Source: Flavobacteriaceae bacterium (GTDB taxonomy: Bacteria > Bacteroidota > Bacteroidia > Flavobacteriales > Flavobacteriaceae). Taken from it: a stretch of DNA of 49,818 nt. Position 1 is the stretch's first letter, and each line of letters starts with the position of its first letter. Positions 1 to 8,800 of this stretch are shown piece by piece. The notes under the pieces are model-generated. The model was not told the DNA's origin. It searched no databases and saw nothing but the letters and a program-made list of their open reading frames with translations. The stretch is taken from contig JAQWFV010000160.1 in NCBI GenBank assembly GCA_029238555.1, positions 1 through 49,818 of the forward strand. The letters are read 5' to 3'. The translations under genes were made by a program, and so were the position numbers.

Positions 1-35
1 CCCAATCCAGTAACTACTACGCGCTTTAGTTGCAT
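1..35 (-). CDS. fabF: Beta-ketoacyl-ACP synthase II, N-terminal fragment
   Basis: Only the first eleven codons plus two bases are inside the window; the reading frame on the minus strand begins with ATG at 33-35 and reads MQLKRVVVTGLG. This is the usual N-terminal beta strand of KAS II enzymes, which elongate acyl-ACP in fatty acid synthesis. The position directly downstream of acpP on the same strand is the classical acpP-fabF arrangement, which is what makes so short a fragment assignable. The rest of the gene lies outside the window. Confidence 0.8.
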   Translation of the reverse strand, partial: MQLKRVVVTGL

Positions 36-142
36 GTAATTTGTTTTAGTTTTATTACAGAATACAAAGGTAATTTAAAAAAAATTATCCATGCAGTTTA
101 CAACCACATGGATAATTTACAATGTTTTAATATATCGTGAAA

Positions 143-376
143 TTATTTAGCTCCTTCGATATAAGTGATGGCTTGACCCACAGTAGCTATATTTTCTGCT
201 TGGTCATCCGGAATTTGAATATCAAATTCTTTTTCGAATTCCATAATTAACTCAACAGTGTCCAATGAATCGGCCCCAAGGTCGTTGGTGAAACTTGCTT
301 CAGTTACAACTTCGTTTTCGTCAACGCCTAACTTATCTACGATAATGGCCTTTACTCTTGATGCAATGTCTGACAT
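143..376 (-). CDS. acpP: Acyl carrier protein
   Basis: A 77-residue acidic protein carrying the growing acyl chain on a 4'-phosphopantetheine arm in cytoplasmic fatty acid synthesis. The attachment motif [10 protein letters not shown] is visible around residues 34-43, with the serine of DSL as modification site. Length and acidity are typical of ACP. fabF follows on the same strand after about 107 bases, so the two are probably co-transcribed. A TAnnTTTG-type promoter element (TATTTTTG) lies 32 bases upstream of the start codon. purN is transcribed divergently. Confidence 0.97.
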   Translation of the reverse strand: MSDIASRVKAIIVDKLGVDENEVVTEASFTNDLGADSLDTVELIMEFEKEFDIQIPDDQAENIATVGQAITYIEGAK

Positions 377-407
377 AATAATTTGGTTTTTAAATTTTAT
401 ATGTTTG

Positions 408-415
408 CAAAAATA
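408..415 (-). promoter_or_regulatory. -7 promoter element of acpP
   Basis: On the minus strand the sequence reads TATTTTTG, an exact match to the Bacteroidota -7 consensus TAnnTTTG, 32 bases before the acpP start codon. No clear -33 TTG partner was found at the usual spacing, so the call rests on the -7 element and its position. Confidence 0.5.
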
Positions 416-529
416 AAAAACTTTGGATTAATAACGCGATTTGTGTCCAAAATGTGTCGTATTTTTAATCTTTAATCAACAACTACCCCTATTTCAAGCC
501 CTTTTCAAAGGAGAAAACGCTACCATAAA

Positions 530-1096
530 ATGAAAAACATAGCATTATTGGCCTCAGGATCCGGTTCAAACGTTCAAAATATTGCGAATTATTTTGCCAA
601 AAACCCTGAGGTGCACATTTCTTTAGTGATCACCAACAATCCTAAAGCAGGCGTGATTGAAAGGTGCAAAAACTTAGGTATTCCTCTAGTGTACCTCTCA
701 AAAGCGGGCTTCTCAAGTGAAAATACTTTATTAAATACCTTGAAAGGCTTTTCTATTGACCTCATTGTCTTGGCCGGTTTTCTCTTAAAAATACCCCACG
801 GGCTGGTCAAAGCATATCCGAACAAAATAGTGAACATTCACCCCGCCTTACTGCCTAAATTTGGCGGAAAAGGCATGTATGGCATGCATGTACACAGGGC
901 GGTAAAAGACGCCGGAGAAACTGAAACGGGTATTAGCATTCACTATGTAAACGAACACTACGATCAAGGAACCCTTATTTTTCAGGCCAAAACGCCTGTA
1001 AATACCCAAGACACACCAGAAGACATTGCCACAAAAGTCCAAGCCCTTGAGGCGGAGCATTTCCCCAAAACAATAGAAACCTTATTACATGCATAA
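530..1096 (+). CDS. purN: Phosphoribosylglycinamide formyltransferase (GART)
   Basis: A 188-residue enzyme that transfers a formyl group from 10-formyltetrahydrofolate to GAR, the third step of de novo purine synthesis. The N-terminal GSGSN phosphate-binding loop is at residues 10-14. The catalytic triad of the family is visible as Asn102 and His104 (in NIHPALLP) and Asp145 (in YDQGTL). Length agrees with short bacterial PurN proteins. The stop codon overlaps the start of rnhA by 8 bases, indicating translational coupling. A long PurF paralogue lies two genes downstream, so purine synthesis genes are loosely grouped here. Confidence 0.96.
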   Translation: MKNIALLASGSGSNVQNIANYFAKNPEVHISLVITNNPKAGVIERCKNLGIPLVYLSKAGFSSENTLLNTLKGFSIDLIVLAGFLLKIPHGLVKAYPNKIVNIHPALLPKFGGKGMYGMHVHRAVKDAGETETGISIHYVNEHYDQGTLIFQAKTPVNTQDTPEDIATKVQALEAEHFPKTIETLLHA

Positions 1097-1559
1097 AGCA
1101 GACGTTCATGTATATACCGACGGAGCAGCCAGTGGAAACCCTGGCCCAGGTGGCTATGGAATTGTGATGGAATGGGTGGGAACGCCTTATAAAAAAGAAT
1201 TTGCGCAAGGATTTACGCACACTACTAATAATAGAATGGAACTTTTGGCCGTAATAGAGGCCCTTAGAAAACTCAAAAAAGCTCCCCTAAAAGTGCTGGT
1301 GTTTACAGATTCTAAATACGTAGTAGACGCTGTGGAGAAAAAATGGTTGCAACGATGGATAAAAACCAACTTTAAAGACAAAAAAAATATAGACTTGTGG
1401 AAGGCTTTTTTAAAAGAATATCCCAAGCATGAGGTGCGTTTTCAATGGATAAAAGGACATAACAACCACCCTCAAAACGAGCGTTGTGACGTATTGGCAG
1501 TAGCCGCTTCTAAAGGAAAAGACTTGTATATAGACAGCGGTTTTGTGAAAACCACTTAA
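1089..1559 (+). CDS. rnhA: Ribonuclease HI
   Basis: A 156-residue endonuclease that removes RNA from RNA-DNA hybrids. The four acidic active-site residues are in the expected places: Asp11 (YTDGAASGNPGPGG), Glu51 (NNRMELLA), Asp74 (VFTDSKYV) and Asp134, with the loop histidine in IKGHNNHP near residue 124. The length is close to the 155 residues of E. coli RNase HI. The start codon lies inside the last codons of purN, so expression is probably coupled to that gene. Confidence 0.97.
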   Translation: MHKADVHVYTDGAASGNPGPGGYGIVMEWVGTPYKKEFAQGFTHTTNNRMELLAVIEALRKLKKAPLKVLVFTDSKYVVDAVEKKWLQRWIKTNFKDKKNIDLWKAFLKEYPKHEVRFQWIKGHNNHPQNERCDVLAVAASKGKDLYIDSGFVKTT

Positions 1560-1608
1560 AATGAATTAAAAAACCAAAAACCGCATAGACCACTAGATCT
1601 AGGTTCCT

Positions 1609-1616
1609 TATATTTG
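1609..1616 (+). promoter_or_regulatory. -7 promoter element of the PfkB kinase gene
   Basis: TATATTTG matches TAnnTTTG exactly and ends 17 bases before the ATG of the kinase gene. It gives that gene its own promoter after the purN-rnhA pair. A -33 element is not obvious. Confidence 0.5.
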
Positions 1617-1633
1617 CACTAAAATTTTAAATA

Positions 1634-2563
1634 ATGGGTAAATTATTAGTTGTAGGAACCGTCGCTTTTGACGCCATTGAAACCCCTTTTGGGAAAACAG
1701 ATAAGATTTTAGGGGGTGCCGCTACCTACATAGCCCTAGCAGCAAAAAATGTTGCTGCAATAGACACCGCAGTAGTCTCTGTAGTGGGATCAGATTTTCC
1801 AGATGCTCATTTGCAGCTTTTTAGAGACCGAGATGTCAATATTTCAGGACTTGAAATAGTGCCCAACGGAAAAACATTCTTTTGGAGTGGCAAATACCAC
1901 AACGACCTTAATGTAAGAGATACTTTAGCCACTGAATTAAATGTATTGGCAGATTTTAAGCCTGTGGTTCCCCAGGACTATCAAGATGCAGATATTGTCA
2001 TGCTTGGTAATTTACACCCAGGCGTGCAGCTCAGTGTTATAGAACAAATGACCAAAAAGCCAAAACTCATCGTGCTAGACACCATGAATTTCTGGATGGA
2101 CCATACCTTAGACCTGCTCATGGATGTGATTAAGAAGGTAGACGTGATCACTATCAATGACGAAGAGGCCAGACAGCTTAGTGGGGAGTATTCGCTAGTT
2201 AAAGCAGCGGCTAAAATTCACGAGATGGGTCCTGCTTATGTCGTGATTAAAAAAGGAGAACACGGCGCCTTACTTTTCCATGACAAACAAGTGTTCTTTG
2301 CCCCAGCCCTCCCTTTGGAAGAAGTCTTTGACCCTACTGGAGCAGGAGATTCCTTTGCAGGTGGTTTTGTAGGCTATTTGGCACAGAGTGAAAACATCTC
2401 TTTTGAAAACATGAAAAATGCCGTGATTCACGGATCAAATATTGCCTCTTTCTGTGTAGAGAAATTCGGAACAGAAAGATTGATAGATTTAGACCAACAA
2501 GTCCTTAAAGACAGGTTAAAACAATTTATTGCTTTAACCCAGTTTAATATAGACCTTGCTTAA
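1634..2563 (+). CDS. PfkB-family carbohydrate/nucleoside kinase
   Basis: A 309-residue ribokinase-fold kinase. The family signature 2 is clear as DPTGAGDS at 233-240, with Asp239 the expected catalytic base, and the substrate-binding GGAATY lies at 27-32. The protein has the length of ribokinase and adenosine kinase relatives, but I cannot tell its substrate from sequence alone; its position between rnhA and purF, in a purine-flavoured neighbourhood, makes a nucleoside or ribose-type substrate plausible but unproven. The next gene follows after 46 bases on the same strand and may be co-transcribed. Confidence 0.85.
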   Translation: MGKLLVVGTVAFDAIETPFGKTDKILGGAATYIALAAKNVAAIDTAVVSVVGSDFPDAHLQLFRDRDVNISGLEIVPNGKTFFWSGKYHNDLNVRDTLATELNVLADFKPVVPQDYQDADIVMLGNLHPGVQLSVIEQMTKKPKLIVLDTMNFWMDHTLDLLMDVIKKVDVITINDEEARQLSGEYSLVKAAAKIHEMGPAYVVIKKGEHGALLFHDKQVFFAPALPLEEVFDPTGAGDSFAGGFVGYLAQSENISFENMKNAVIHGSNIASFCVEKFGTERLIDLDQQVLKDRLKQFIALTQFNIDLA

Positions 2564-2609
2564 TTCGTACTAACACAACAACGCCTGAAAAGGCCCAGAT
2601 GCATCTATT

Positions 2610-4508
2610 ATGAGCGACGCCATTAAACACGAGTGTGGAATTTCATTAATTAGGCTTTTAAAGCCTCTCGAGTATTATAAAGAAAAGTATGGCACCGCCT
2701 TTTATGGGGTAAACAAAATGTACCTCATGATGGAGAAGCAGCACAATAGGGGCCAAGATGGTGCTGGTTTTGCGAGTATTAAATTAGACATGCCGGCTGG
2801 CTCAAGATATATGAGTAGGGTGCGTTCTGCCGAGCAGCAGCCCATACAAGATATCTTTGCTCAGATTAACCAGCGCATTAGTAAAGAGCTTCAAGCCAAT
2901 CCAGCATACCAAGACAGTGTAGCCTTACAAAAACAACACGTTCCTTATATAGGGGAGCTTCTTTTAGGCCATGTGAGATACGGTACTTTTGGAAAAAATT
3001 CTATTGAAAGTGTGCACCCTTTCTTGAGGCAAAACAACTGGATGCACAGAAACCTCATTGTGGCAGGTAATTTTAATATGACCAATGCCAAGGAGCTATT
3101 TGAAAATTTAGTGACCCTAGGGCAACACCCAAAAGAAGACGCAGATACGGTCACGGTCATGGAAAAAATTGGTCATTTCCTGGACGACGCCGTAGCCAAA
3201 TTATACAAGCAAATAAAAAAAGAAGGCTACACCAAGATGGAAGCCTCAGCAATTATTGCCGAGCGCCTCAATGTGGGTAAAATACTCAAAAAAGCCTCTA
3301 AAAACTTTGACGGAGGTTACGCTATGGCTGGATTAATAGGCCATGGAGACGCTTTTGTACTCAGAGACCCTGCTGGAATTAGACCTGCATATTACTACGC
3401 AGATGAGGAAGTAGTCGTGGTAGCCTCAGAACGTCCTGCTATTCAAACGGTATTCAATGTACCCTTTGAAGCAGTAAAAGAACTAGATCCAGGAAGTGCC
3501 ATTCTCGTTAAAAAGAATGGTGAGATGAATATTAAGCAAATCTTAGCGCCACTAGAACGCAAAGCTTGTTCCTTTGAGCGCATTTATTTCTCAAGAGGGA
3601 GTGACAAAGAAATTTACCAAGAGCGTAAAGCCCTTGGAAAATACCTTTTCCCACAAATTTTAGACAGTATAAAAGGAGATATTAGAAACACCGTATTCTC
3701 CTATATACCCAATACAGCAGAAACCTCATTCTTCGGTATGGTGCGCGAGGCACAAAACCATATGAATAGAGAGAAAGAAGCCCAAATACTAGCCATTGGG
3801 AGAGATATAACCTCAGCAGAACTTCACGAAATCTTAGAAGTAAGACCGCGTATTGAAAAAGTGGCTATTAAAGATGCCAAACTCAGAACCTTTATTACAC
3901 AAGACTCCGGCAGGGATGACCTGGTGGCCCATGTGTACGACGTCACTTATGGCTCAGTAAAACAAACAGACAACTTAGTGATCATAGACGACTCCATTGT
4001 AAGAGGTACCACCTTGGAGAAAAGTATTTTAAAAATACTAGACCGTTTAGGGCCTAAGAAAATAGTCGTGGTCTCTTCTGCACCACAAATACGCTATCCA
4101 GATTGCTACGGAATAGACATGGCAAAATTGGAAGACTTTATAGCCTTTAGGGCAGCCCTTGCGCTTCACAAAGAGCGCAACACCATGGATGTGGTAGAAA
4201 ATATTTACAAGAAGTGTGTGGCTCAGTTGGCGTCTAAAGACGCTGATGTCGTAAACTATGTCACTGAATTTTATGCGCCTTTCACTGTAGATGAAATCTC
4301 TTACAAGATTGGTCAATTACTCACAGGCCCAGAAATTAAAGCGGTGGTAGAGATTGTATACCAATCTATAGAAAACCTTCATTTGGCCTGTCCTGAAAAC
4401 TTAGGAGACTGGTATTTCACAGGAGACTACCCAACCCCTGGAGGAAATAGGGTAGTCAATAGAGCTTTTGTAAACTTTTTTGAAGGCAAAAACGAGAGAG
4501 CCTATTAA
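2610..4508 (+). CDS. purF: Amidophosphoribosyltransferase-like protein (PurF family, long form)
   Basis: A 632-residue PurF relative, which would make phosphoribosylamine from PRPP and glutamine. The Ntn-type glutaminase half begins with HECGI, so cleavage of an eight-residue propeptide would expose Cys9 as the N-terminal nucleophile, followed by the conserved QHNRGQDGAG and GHVRYGT motifs. The PRPP loop IIDDSIVRGTT is at about residues 457-467. The protein is roughly 130 residues longer than classical PurF, mainly through insertions and a C-terminal extension. Bacteroidota often carry a long and a short PurF; whether this one makes phosphoribosylamine or has a specialised role is not decidable here. 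Confidence 0.85.
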   Translation: MSDAIKHECGISLIRLLKPLEYYKEKYGTAFYGVNKMYLMMEKQHNRGQDGAGFASIKLDMPAGSRYMSRVRSAEQQPIQDIFAQINQRISKELQANPAYQDSVALQKQHVPYIGELLLGHVRYGTFGKNSIESVHPFLRQNNWMHRNLIVAGNFNMTNAKELFENLVTLGQHPKEDADTVTVMEKIGHFLDDAVAKLYKQIKKEGYTKMEASAIIAERLNVGKILKKASKNFDGGYAMAGLIGHGDAFVLRDPAGIRPAYYYADEEVVVVASERPAIQTVFNVPFEAVKELDPGSAILVKKNGEMNIKQILAPLERKACSFERIYFSRGSDKEIYQERKALGKYLFPQILDSIKGDIRNTVFSYIPNTAETSFFGMVREAQNHMNREKEAQILAIGRDITSAELHEILEVRPRIEKVAIKDAKLRTFITQDSGRDDLVAHVYDVTYGSVKQTDNLVIIDDSIVRGTTLEKSILKILDRLGPKKIVVVSSAPQIRYPDCYGIDMAKLEDFIAFRAALALHKERNTMDVVENIYKKCVAQLASKDADVVNYVTEFYAPFTVDEISYKIGQLLTGPEIKAVVEIVYQSIENLHLACPENLGDWYFTGDYPTPGGNRVVNRAFVNFFEGKNERAY

Positions 4509-4585
4509 AAATTTTTTGCTACAAGCCCTTCAAAAGACGCAAATAAGGGCCAAAACTTAAGCAAATGTTAAAAAAAAGTGTCGTT

Positions 4586-4625
4586 AATCGATAAAACATG
4601 TAGATCATCGATTTTATTTTTTTTA
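4586..4625 (+). terminator. Possible terminator after purF
   Basis: A seven-base stem (AATCGAT, 4586-4592, with ATCGATT, 4607-4613) is followed by a long T-rich run. It is the best terminator candidate downstream of the PurF gene. The stem is AT-rich and short, so this is tentative. Confidence 0.4.
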
Positions 4626-4640
4626 TGTATTAATACCTCC

Positions 4641-4723
4641 TACATTTATGGAACCATAAACACAATTAGGTTACGTTCTTGGTAAGATTTGGGGAAAAAG
4701 GCGGACAATTGTCCGCCTTTTTT
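4641..4723 (+). ncRNA. Candidate small RNA 1 of a tandem pair
   Basis: A short intergenic transcription unit with no reading frame. It starts with TACATTTA at 4641 (one base off the TAnnTTTG consensus), runs through a conserved segment (TAGGTTA at 4667 and TGGTAAGATTTGGG at 4680-4693) and ends in a perfect 18-base palindrome (4700-4717) flanked by A and T runs, a textbook intrinsic terminator. The predicted RNA is about 70 nucleotides. The same design, with the conserved segment 24 of 28 bases identical, recurs about 320 bases downstream. No plus-strand gene follows, so an attenuator role is unlikely. I do not recognise the family. Confidence 0.55.
4700..4722 (+). terminator. Intrinsic terminator of candidate sRNA 1
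   Basis: The perfect palindrome GGCGGACAATTGTCCGCC at 4700-4717 is preceded by five A and followed by six T, giving a strong stem and U tract readable on either strand. Confidence 0.85.
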
Positions 4724-4957
4724 ATGCACTAATTAGACTATTTTTCACCCAAGCTGCTTTCTTAAAAAAAACATTTCGTAAGATCTTTTTTTGAATACAA
4801 GAATCTCTACTATAACATACAATACCCGATAAGCTATACTTGAGAATTCTTTAAAAAACAGTTTTAAAACACAAATAAAAATGAGTTTTCTTTAAAAATT
4901 GTTATAAGCACCTTAAAATATTTAAGGTTTTCTTATAGATTCCATCAAAATAATTCA
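4724..4957. other. AT-rich spacer between the two sRNA candidates
   Basis: About 230 bases of AT-rich sequence in which I find no coding frame, tRNA or clear hairpin. It separates the two candidate small RNA units within the 620-base gene-free stretch from purF to the superoxide dismutase gene. Confidence 0.6.
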
Positions 4958-4959
4958 TG

Positions 4960-5047
4960 TACTTTTGTACCATACCATAGCATAAGTAGGTTAAGTTTAT
5001 GGTAAGATTTGGGAGAGAAAAGGTAGTGCTTGCACTGCCTTTTCTTA
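4960..5047 (+). ncRNA. Candidate small RNA 2 of a tandem pair
   Basis: The second copy has an exact -7 element (TACTTTTG, 4960-4967), the conserved segment (TAGGTTA at 4987 and TGGTAAGATTTGGG at 5000-5013) with the same 13-base offset as in copy 1, and a strong hairpin terminator at 5016-5045 whose stem sequence is entirely different from copy 1. A conserved body with a divergent terminator stem argues for selection on the body of the RNA rather than simple recent duplication. Predicted transcript about 75 nucleotides, ending before the convergent superoxide dismutase gene. Confidence 0.55.
5016..5045 (+). terminator. Intrinsic terminator of candidate sRNA 2
   Basis: A 14-pair stem (5016-5029 with 5032-5045, one G-T wobble) with A-rich left and T-rich right arm. 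Confidence 0.75.
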
Positions 5048-5051
5048 TATA

Positions 5052-5087
5052 ACAAAGGGCGCGGTTCTATAGAACCGCGCCCTTTGT
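5052..5087. terminator. 36-base perfect palindrome, probable terminator of sod
   Basis: The 36 bases form a perfect inverted repeat with a GC-rich core (GGGCGCGGTTC and its complement) and AAA/TTT ends. It lies between the convergent small RNA unit and the superoxide dismutase gene and most simply ends transcription of the latter. It is followed within 16 bases by another stem. Confidence 0.65.
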
Positions 5088-5102
5088 ATATAAATGCCTA
5101 TT

Positions 5103-5121
5103 GCAGTCCAAAGAGGACTGC
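5103..5121. repeat. Small hairpin next to the sod stop codon
   Basis: GCAGTCC at 5103-5109 pairs with GGACTGC at 5115-5121 over a five-base loop, eight bases past the end of the superoxide dismutase gene. There is no T tract on either side; it may be part of the 3' end structure of that transcript. Confidence 0.5.
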
Positions 5122-5128
5122 TAGTGAA

Positions 5129-5737
5129 TTATTTGTTCGCTTCGAACAAAGCAGCAGCATTAGACCAGTTAATTACATTGAAAAATGCATTGACATAATC
5201 AGGTCTTCTGTTTTGATAATTGAGGTAATAGGCATGCTCCCAAACGTCTAAACCTAAGATAGGGAAACCACCACATCCAATGCCTGGCATAAGTGGGTTG
5301 TCTTGGTTTGGGGTGGAGCATACTTCTAATTTTCCGCCTTTGTGAACACAAAGCCAAGCCCAACCAGAACCAAATCTGGTTGCTGCCGCTTTAGAGAATG
5401 TTTCTTTAAAGGCGTCAAAAGAGCCAAAAGAAGCGTCAATTGCAGCAGCTAAATCTCCACTTGGAGTATCTCCTCCATTAGGTGACATAGACTTCCAAAA
5501 AAGGTTGTGGTTGTAAAAACCACCTCCATTATTTCTTAGCGCCCCGTTATTGAGGTCTAAATCTGCAAGTATCGCTTCAATAGAAGCACTATCCATAGCT
5601 GTACCGGCAATAGCAGCGTTTAAATTATTTGTGTATCCTTGGTGGTGCTTACCATGGTGAATTTCCATAGTACGAGCATCTACATGTGGTTCTAATGCGT
5701 CGTGAGCATAATCTAATTGAGGTAATTCAAAAGCCAT
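5129..5737 (-). CDS. Superoxide dismutase (Fe/Mn family)
   Basis: A 202-residue cytoplasmic enzyme that dismutates superoxide to oxygen and peroxide. The four metal ligands are visible: His27 (in EIHHGKHH), His77 (in YNHNLFW), and Asp164 and His168 in DVWEHAYY. The tail [11 protein letters not shown] is standard for the family. The context around Asp164 ([13 protein letters not shown]) looks more like manganese or cambialistic forms than classical FeSOD, but metal choice cannot be fixed by eye. An exact TAnnTTTG element lies 28 bases upstream, and a set of hairpins follows the stop codon. Confidence 0.97.
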   Translation of the reverse strand: MAFELPQLDYAHDALEPHVDARTMEIHHGKHHQGYTNNLNAAIAGTAMDSASIEAILADLDLNNGALRNNGGGFYNHNLFWKSMSPNGGDTPSGDLAAAIDASFGSFDAFKETFSKAAATRFGSGWAWLCVHKGGKLEVCSTPNQDNPLMPGIGCGGFPILGLDVWEHAYYLNYQNRRPDYVNAFFNVINWSNAAALFEANK

Positions 5738-5765
5738 AATATTTTTTTTAGGGTTTATTGCGTAT

Positions 5766-5773
5766 CAAATTTA
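5766..5773 (-). promoter_or_regulatory. -7 promoter element of the superoxide dismutase gene
   Basis: TAAATTTG on the minus strand matches TAnnTTTG exactly and lies 28 bases upstream of the start codon. Confidence 0.5.
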
Positions 5774-5847
5774 CAATAAGTCTTTGGAAAAGGCCATAAA
5801 AATGAAAAAGAAGGCGCAAATATGTGTATTTTGCATAAAAAAAGAGG

Positions 5848-8800
5848 GTGAAAGACAACTTTCTGATTTATAACGCATCTGCAGGGTCTGGAAAAACATA
5901 CACGCTTACAAAAGTGTATTTAAAGCTTGTTTTGGCCCCTGAGAATCCAACCAATTTTGGCCATATTCTTGCCCTGACGTTTACCAATAAAGCGGTAAAC
6001 GAAATGAAAGAAAGAATTCTAACGGCTTTAGCAGATTTTTCTTCCCTACCCTGCCCCAAAAAAAGCAGTGCTCTTTTTTCAGAGGTGGCTAAAGAACTGG
6101 AATATTCAGGAGAAGCACTTCAAAAAAAATCCAAAAAAGTCCTGATGCGACTGCTGCACAATTACGCTTTTTTTGAGGTGTCTACTATAGATAAATTCAA
6201 CCATCGCCTGATTAGAACTTTTGCCAAAGACCTTAAACTTCCACAAAATTTTGAGGTGCAATTAGATACGGATCTGGTACTCTCAGAGGGCGTAAACGCC
6301 CTGATTGATCGGGCGGGAAACGACACCGCATTGACGGATATATTAGTAGCATTTGCCCTGGAAAAAATTGCAGAAGACAAGAGTTGGGACTTGAGTTTTG
6401 ATCTCAAAAATATAGGAAAACTACTTTTTTCAGACCAGCATATTCAAGCCTTAGAACACCTGTCAACTAAGAAATTATCAGATTTTGAAAACCTAAAAAA
6501 AACACTCAAATCTAAGGCTTCTCAAAGCGAAACTCTATACAGAGATGCGGCAAAAAGCATGAAGACCTTGCTGTCTGAAAGTGGCTTAATCCCTACGGAT
6601 TTTAGCAGACAGTCCCTGCCGAAATTCATAGATAAAATTGTTGATGGTGGGCTTCCAGACACTTCTGCCAAATGGATTCAAGAATTTGAAGACACCAAAT
6701 TATTCACCGATAAAACTCCTGTAGAAGCCCAAGAGACTATTCTGAATATTCAGCCGCAATTACATGGTTTTATGAAGGTTATTTTGTCTGCCATAACCCT
6801 TCAATATTTTTACCTAAATGCCCACAAACACTTACTGTCCCTAAGACTTATAAATGCCTTGCAATACCAAGTAAAAAGCTATTGTGAAGCCCAAGAAATA
6901 CTGCCCATATCTGAATTCAATAAAAAAATTCAAGGCGCTATAAAAAACCAATCTGTCCCTTTTATATACGAGAGAATGGGAGAACAATACAGTCATTTTT
7001 TTATAGATGAATTTCAAGACACCTCCACACTACAATGGGACAACCTAAAACCACTACTGGAAAATGCCGTGGTATCTGAAGATGAAAAAGGGCAAAGAGG
7101 CTCCCTGCTTTTGGTTGGAGACGCCAAGCAATCTATTTATAGATGGCGTGGCGGTAACGCAGAACAATTTATTGATCTCTATGAAAACAAAGCCTTCCCT
7201 GCTGCCAGCCCAAAGGTAATTCATCTCCCGAATAATTTTAGGAGTCACTTTGAAATAGTGGCATTCAACAACCGCTTCTTTAACTATACCGCAAGCTATT
7301 TAGAAAGAGAAAATTTTGCAGCCTTATACCGAGATAGCAGCCACCAAAAGCCCCGTAAAGAAAGTGGTGGCTTTGTATCTCTAGAATTTATTGAAGACAA
7401 CCCTGACAAGGAAGCACAGTATTGCCAAAAGGTGTTAGAAGCCATAAATGATTCGGTAGAAAAAGGTTTTTCTTATGGGGATATTTGTCTTTTAACCCGC
7501 AAGAAAAAACACGGGGTACTATTGGCTCAGTACTTGATAGAAAAACAAATCCCTGTGATTTCTTCTGAGTCCTTGCTTTTAGACAATCACCCTAAAGTGC
7601 GTTTTCTAGTTCAGTTAATTCGCTTTGTTTACGAAGAAACCACTCCTTTTCAAGCCTATCCATTACTGGCATATCTGGCTCAGGCACAAAATAAAATTTC
7701 TGCACATCAGTATATAAAGACCTCTTTAGAAGATGCCTTGGGCTTTTTTAAATCGGAATTTGGGTTTAATCCCAAAACCTTAACTACTGCGTCTTTGTAT
7801 GATTTCTGCCTTATGGCCATGGGCGCTTTTTCATTGGCCAATGGAAAAGACGCTTACCTGCAATTCTTTTTAGACATTGTGTCTGAAATAGGCCTAAAAG
7901 AAGGAGAGGGTTCAAAGGTTTTCCTTCAATATTGGGAGCAGAAAAAATCGCAGTGGAGTATTTCAGCCCCAGATGGCTTAAATGCCATTCAAATACTCAC
8001 CGTTCATAAGGCCAAAGGACTCGAATTCCCAGTGGTCATTTTTCCATTTGCAGAAACACCTTTAAAAGAGTCGCGCAATCCTACTTTTTGGCTGCCTGTC
8101 CCAAAGGAAGAATTTAATGGATTTGAATACCTACTTCTGGCTAAAAATGATCAAGTGGCACAATACAATGCGGTGGCAAAACAATTCATTCAAGAAGAAG
8201 ATGAACGCTTGGTGCTAGACGCAATCAATATATTGTACGTAGCCCTAACAAGGGCTTCTCAGGCACTTTTTGTGATGGGTAATATGGCTATTAATAAAGA
8301 TGGAAAAGTGAATACAAAACAATACGCTGGACTGCTCATAGATTATCTCATGGGTCAGGGGGAATGGTCTGCACAAAAACAGCGCTACACTTTTGGCGAC
8401 TTTAAAATGCTAGAAGAAACAAACGCCGGCCATGAACACGAGCCTAAGGACATAGTCTTTCAATCCAATGAAAACACCCAGCAACGCTATGCCTTACTCC
8501 TGCACCAGGATACTTTGATCTCAGAAAACCTATTAAAAGCCAAAAAAATAGGCCAACAACTGCATTATTTATTAGAGCAACTGGATATTCACCCTTTAGA
8601 GAAATCACTTGAAAAAACTATAAAGGCTTACCCCTCCTCAGACCTTGAAATGCTTAAAATCCAAGCCCTGGGAATCATAACTCATGAGCGATTGGAGAAA
8701 TATTACCAAAAAGGACTTAGGGCCTATAATGAAAAAGATATTTTTACCCAAAATGGTTCAGTGGTAAGACCAGATCGATTGGTCTTTAATGAAAATAAGG

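Noticed and set aside
5131..5150. Inverted repeat TTTGTTCG-CTT-CGAACAAA at the end of sod
   Set aside because: It is part of the coding sequence for the last residues and lacks a T tract; likely chance or minor structure.
5030..5251. 73-codon plus-strand frame over the end of sod
   Set aside because: It covers the sRNA terminator, the 36-base palindrome and the antisense of the sod 3' end; no protein features.
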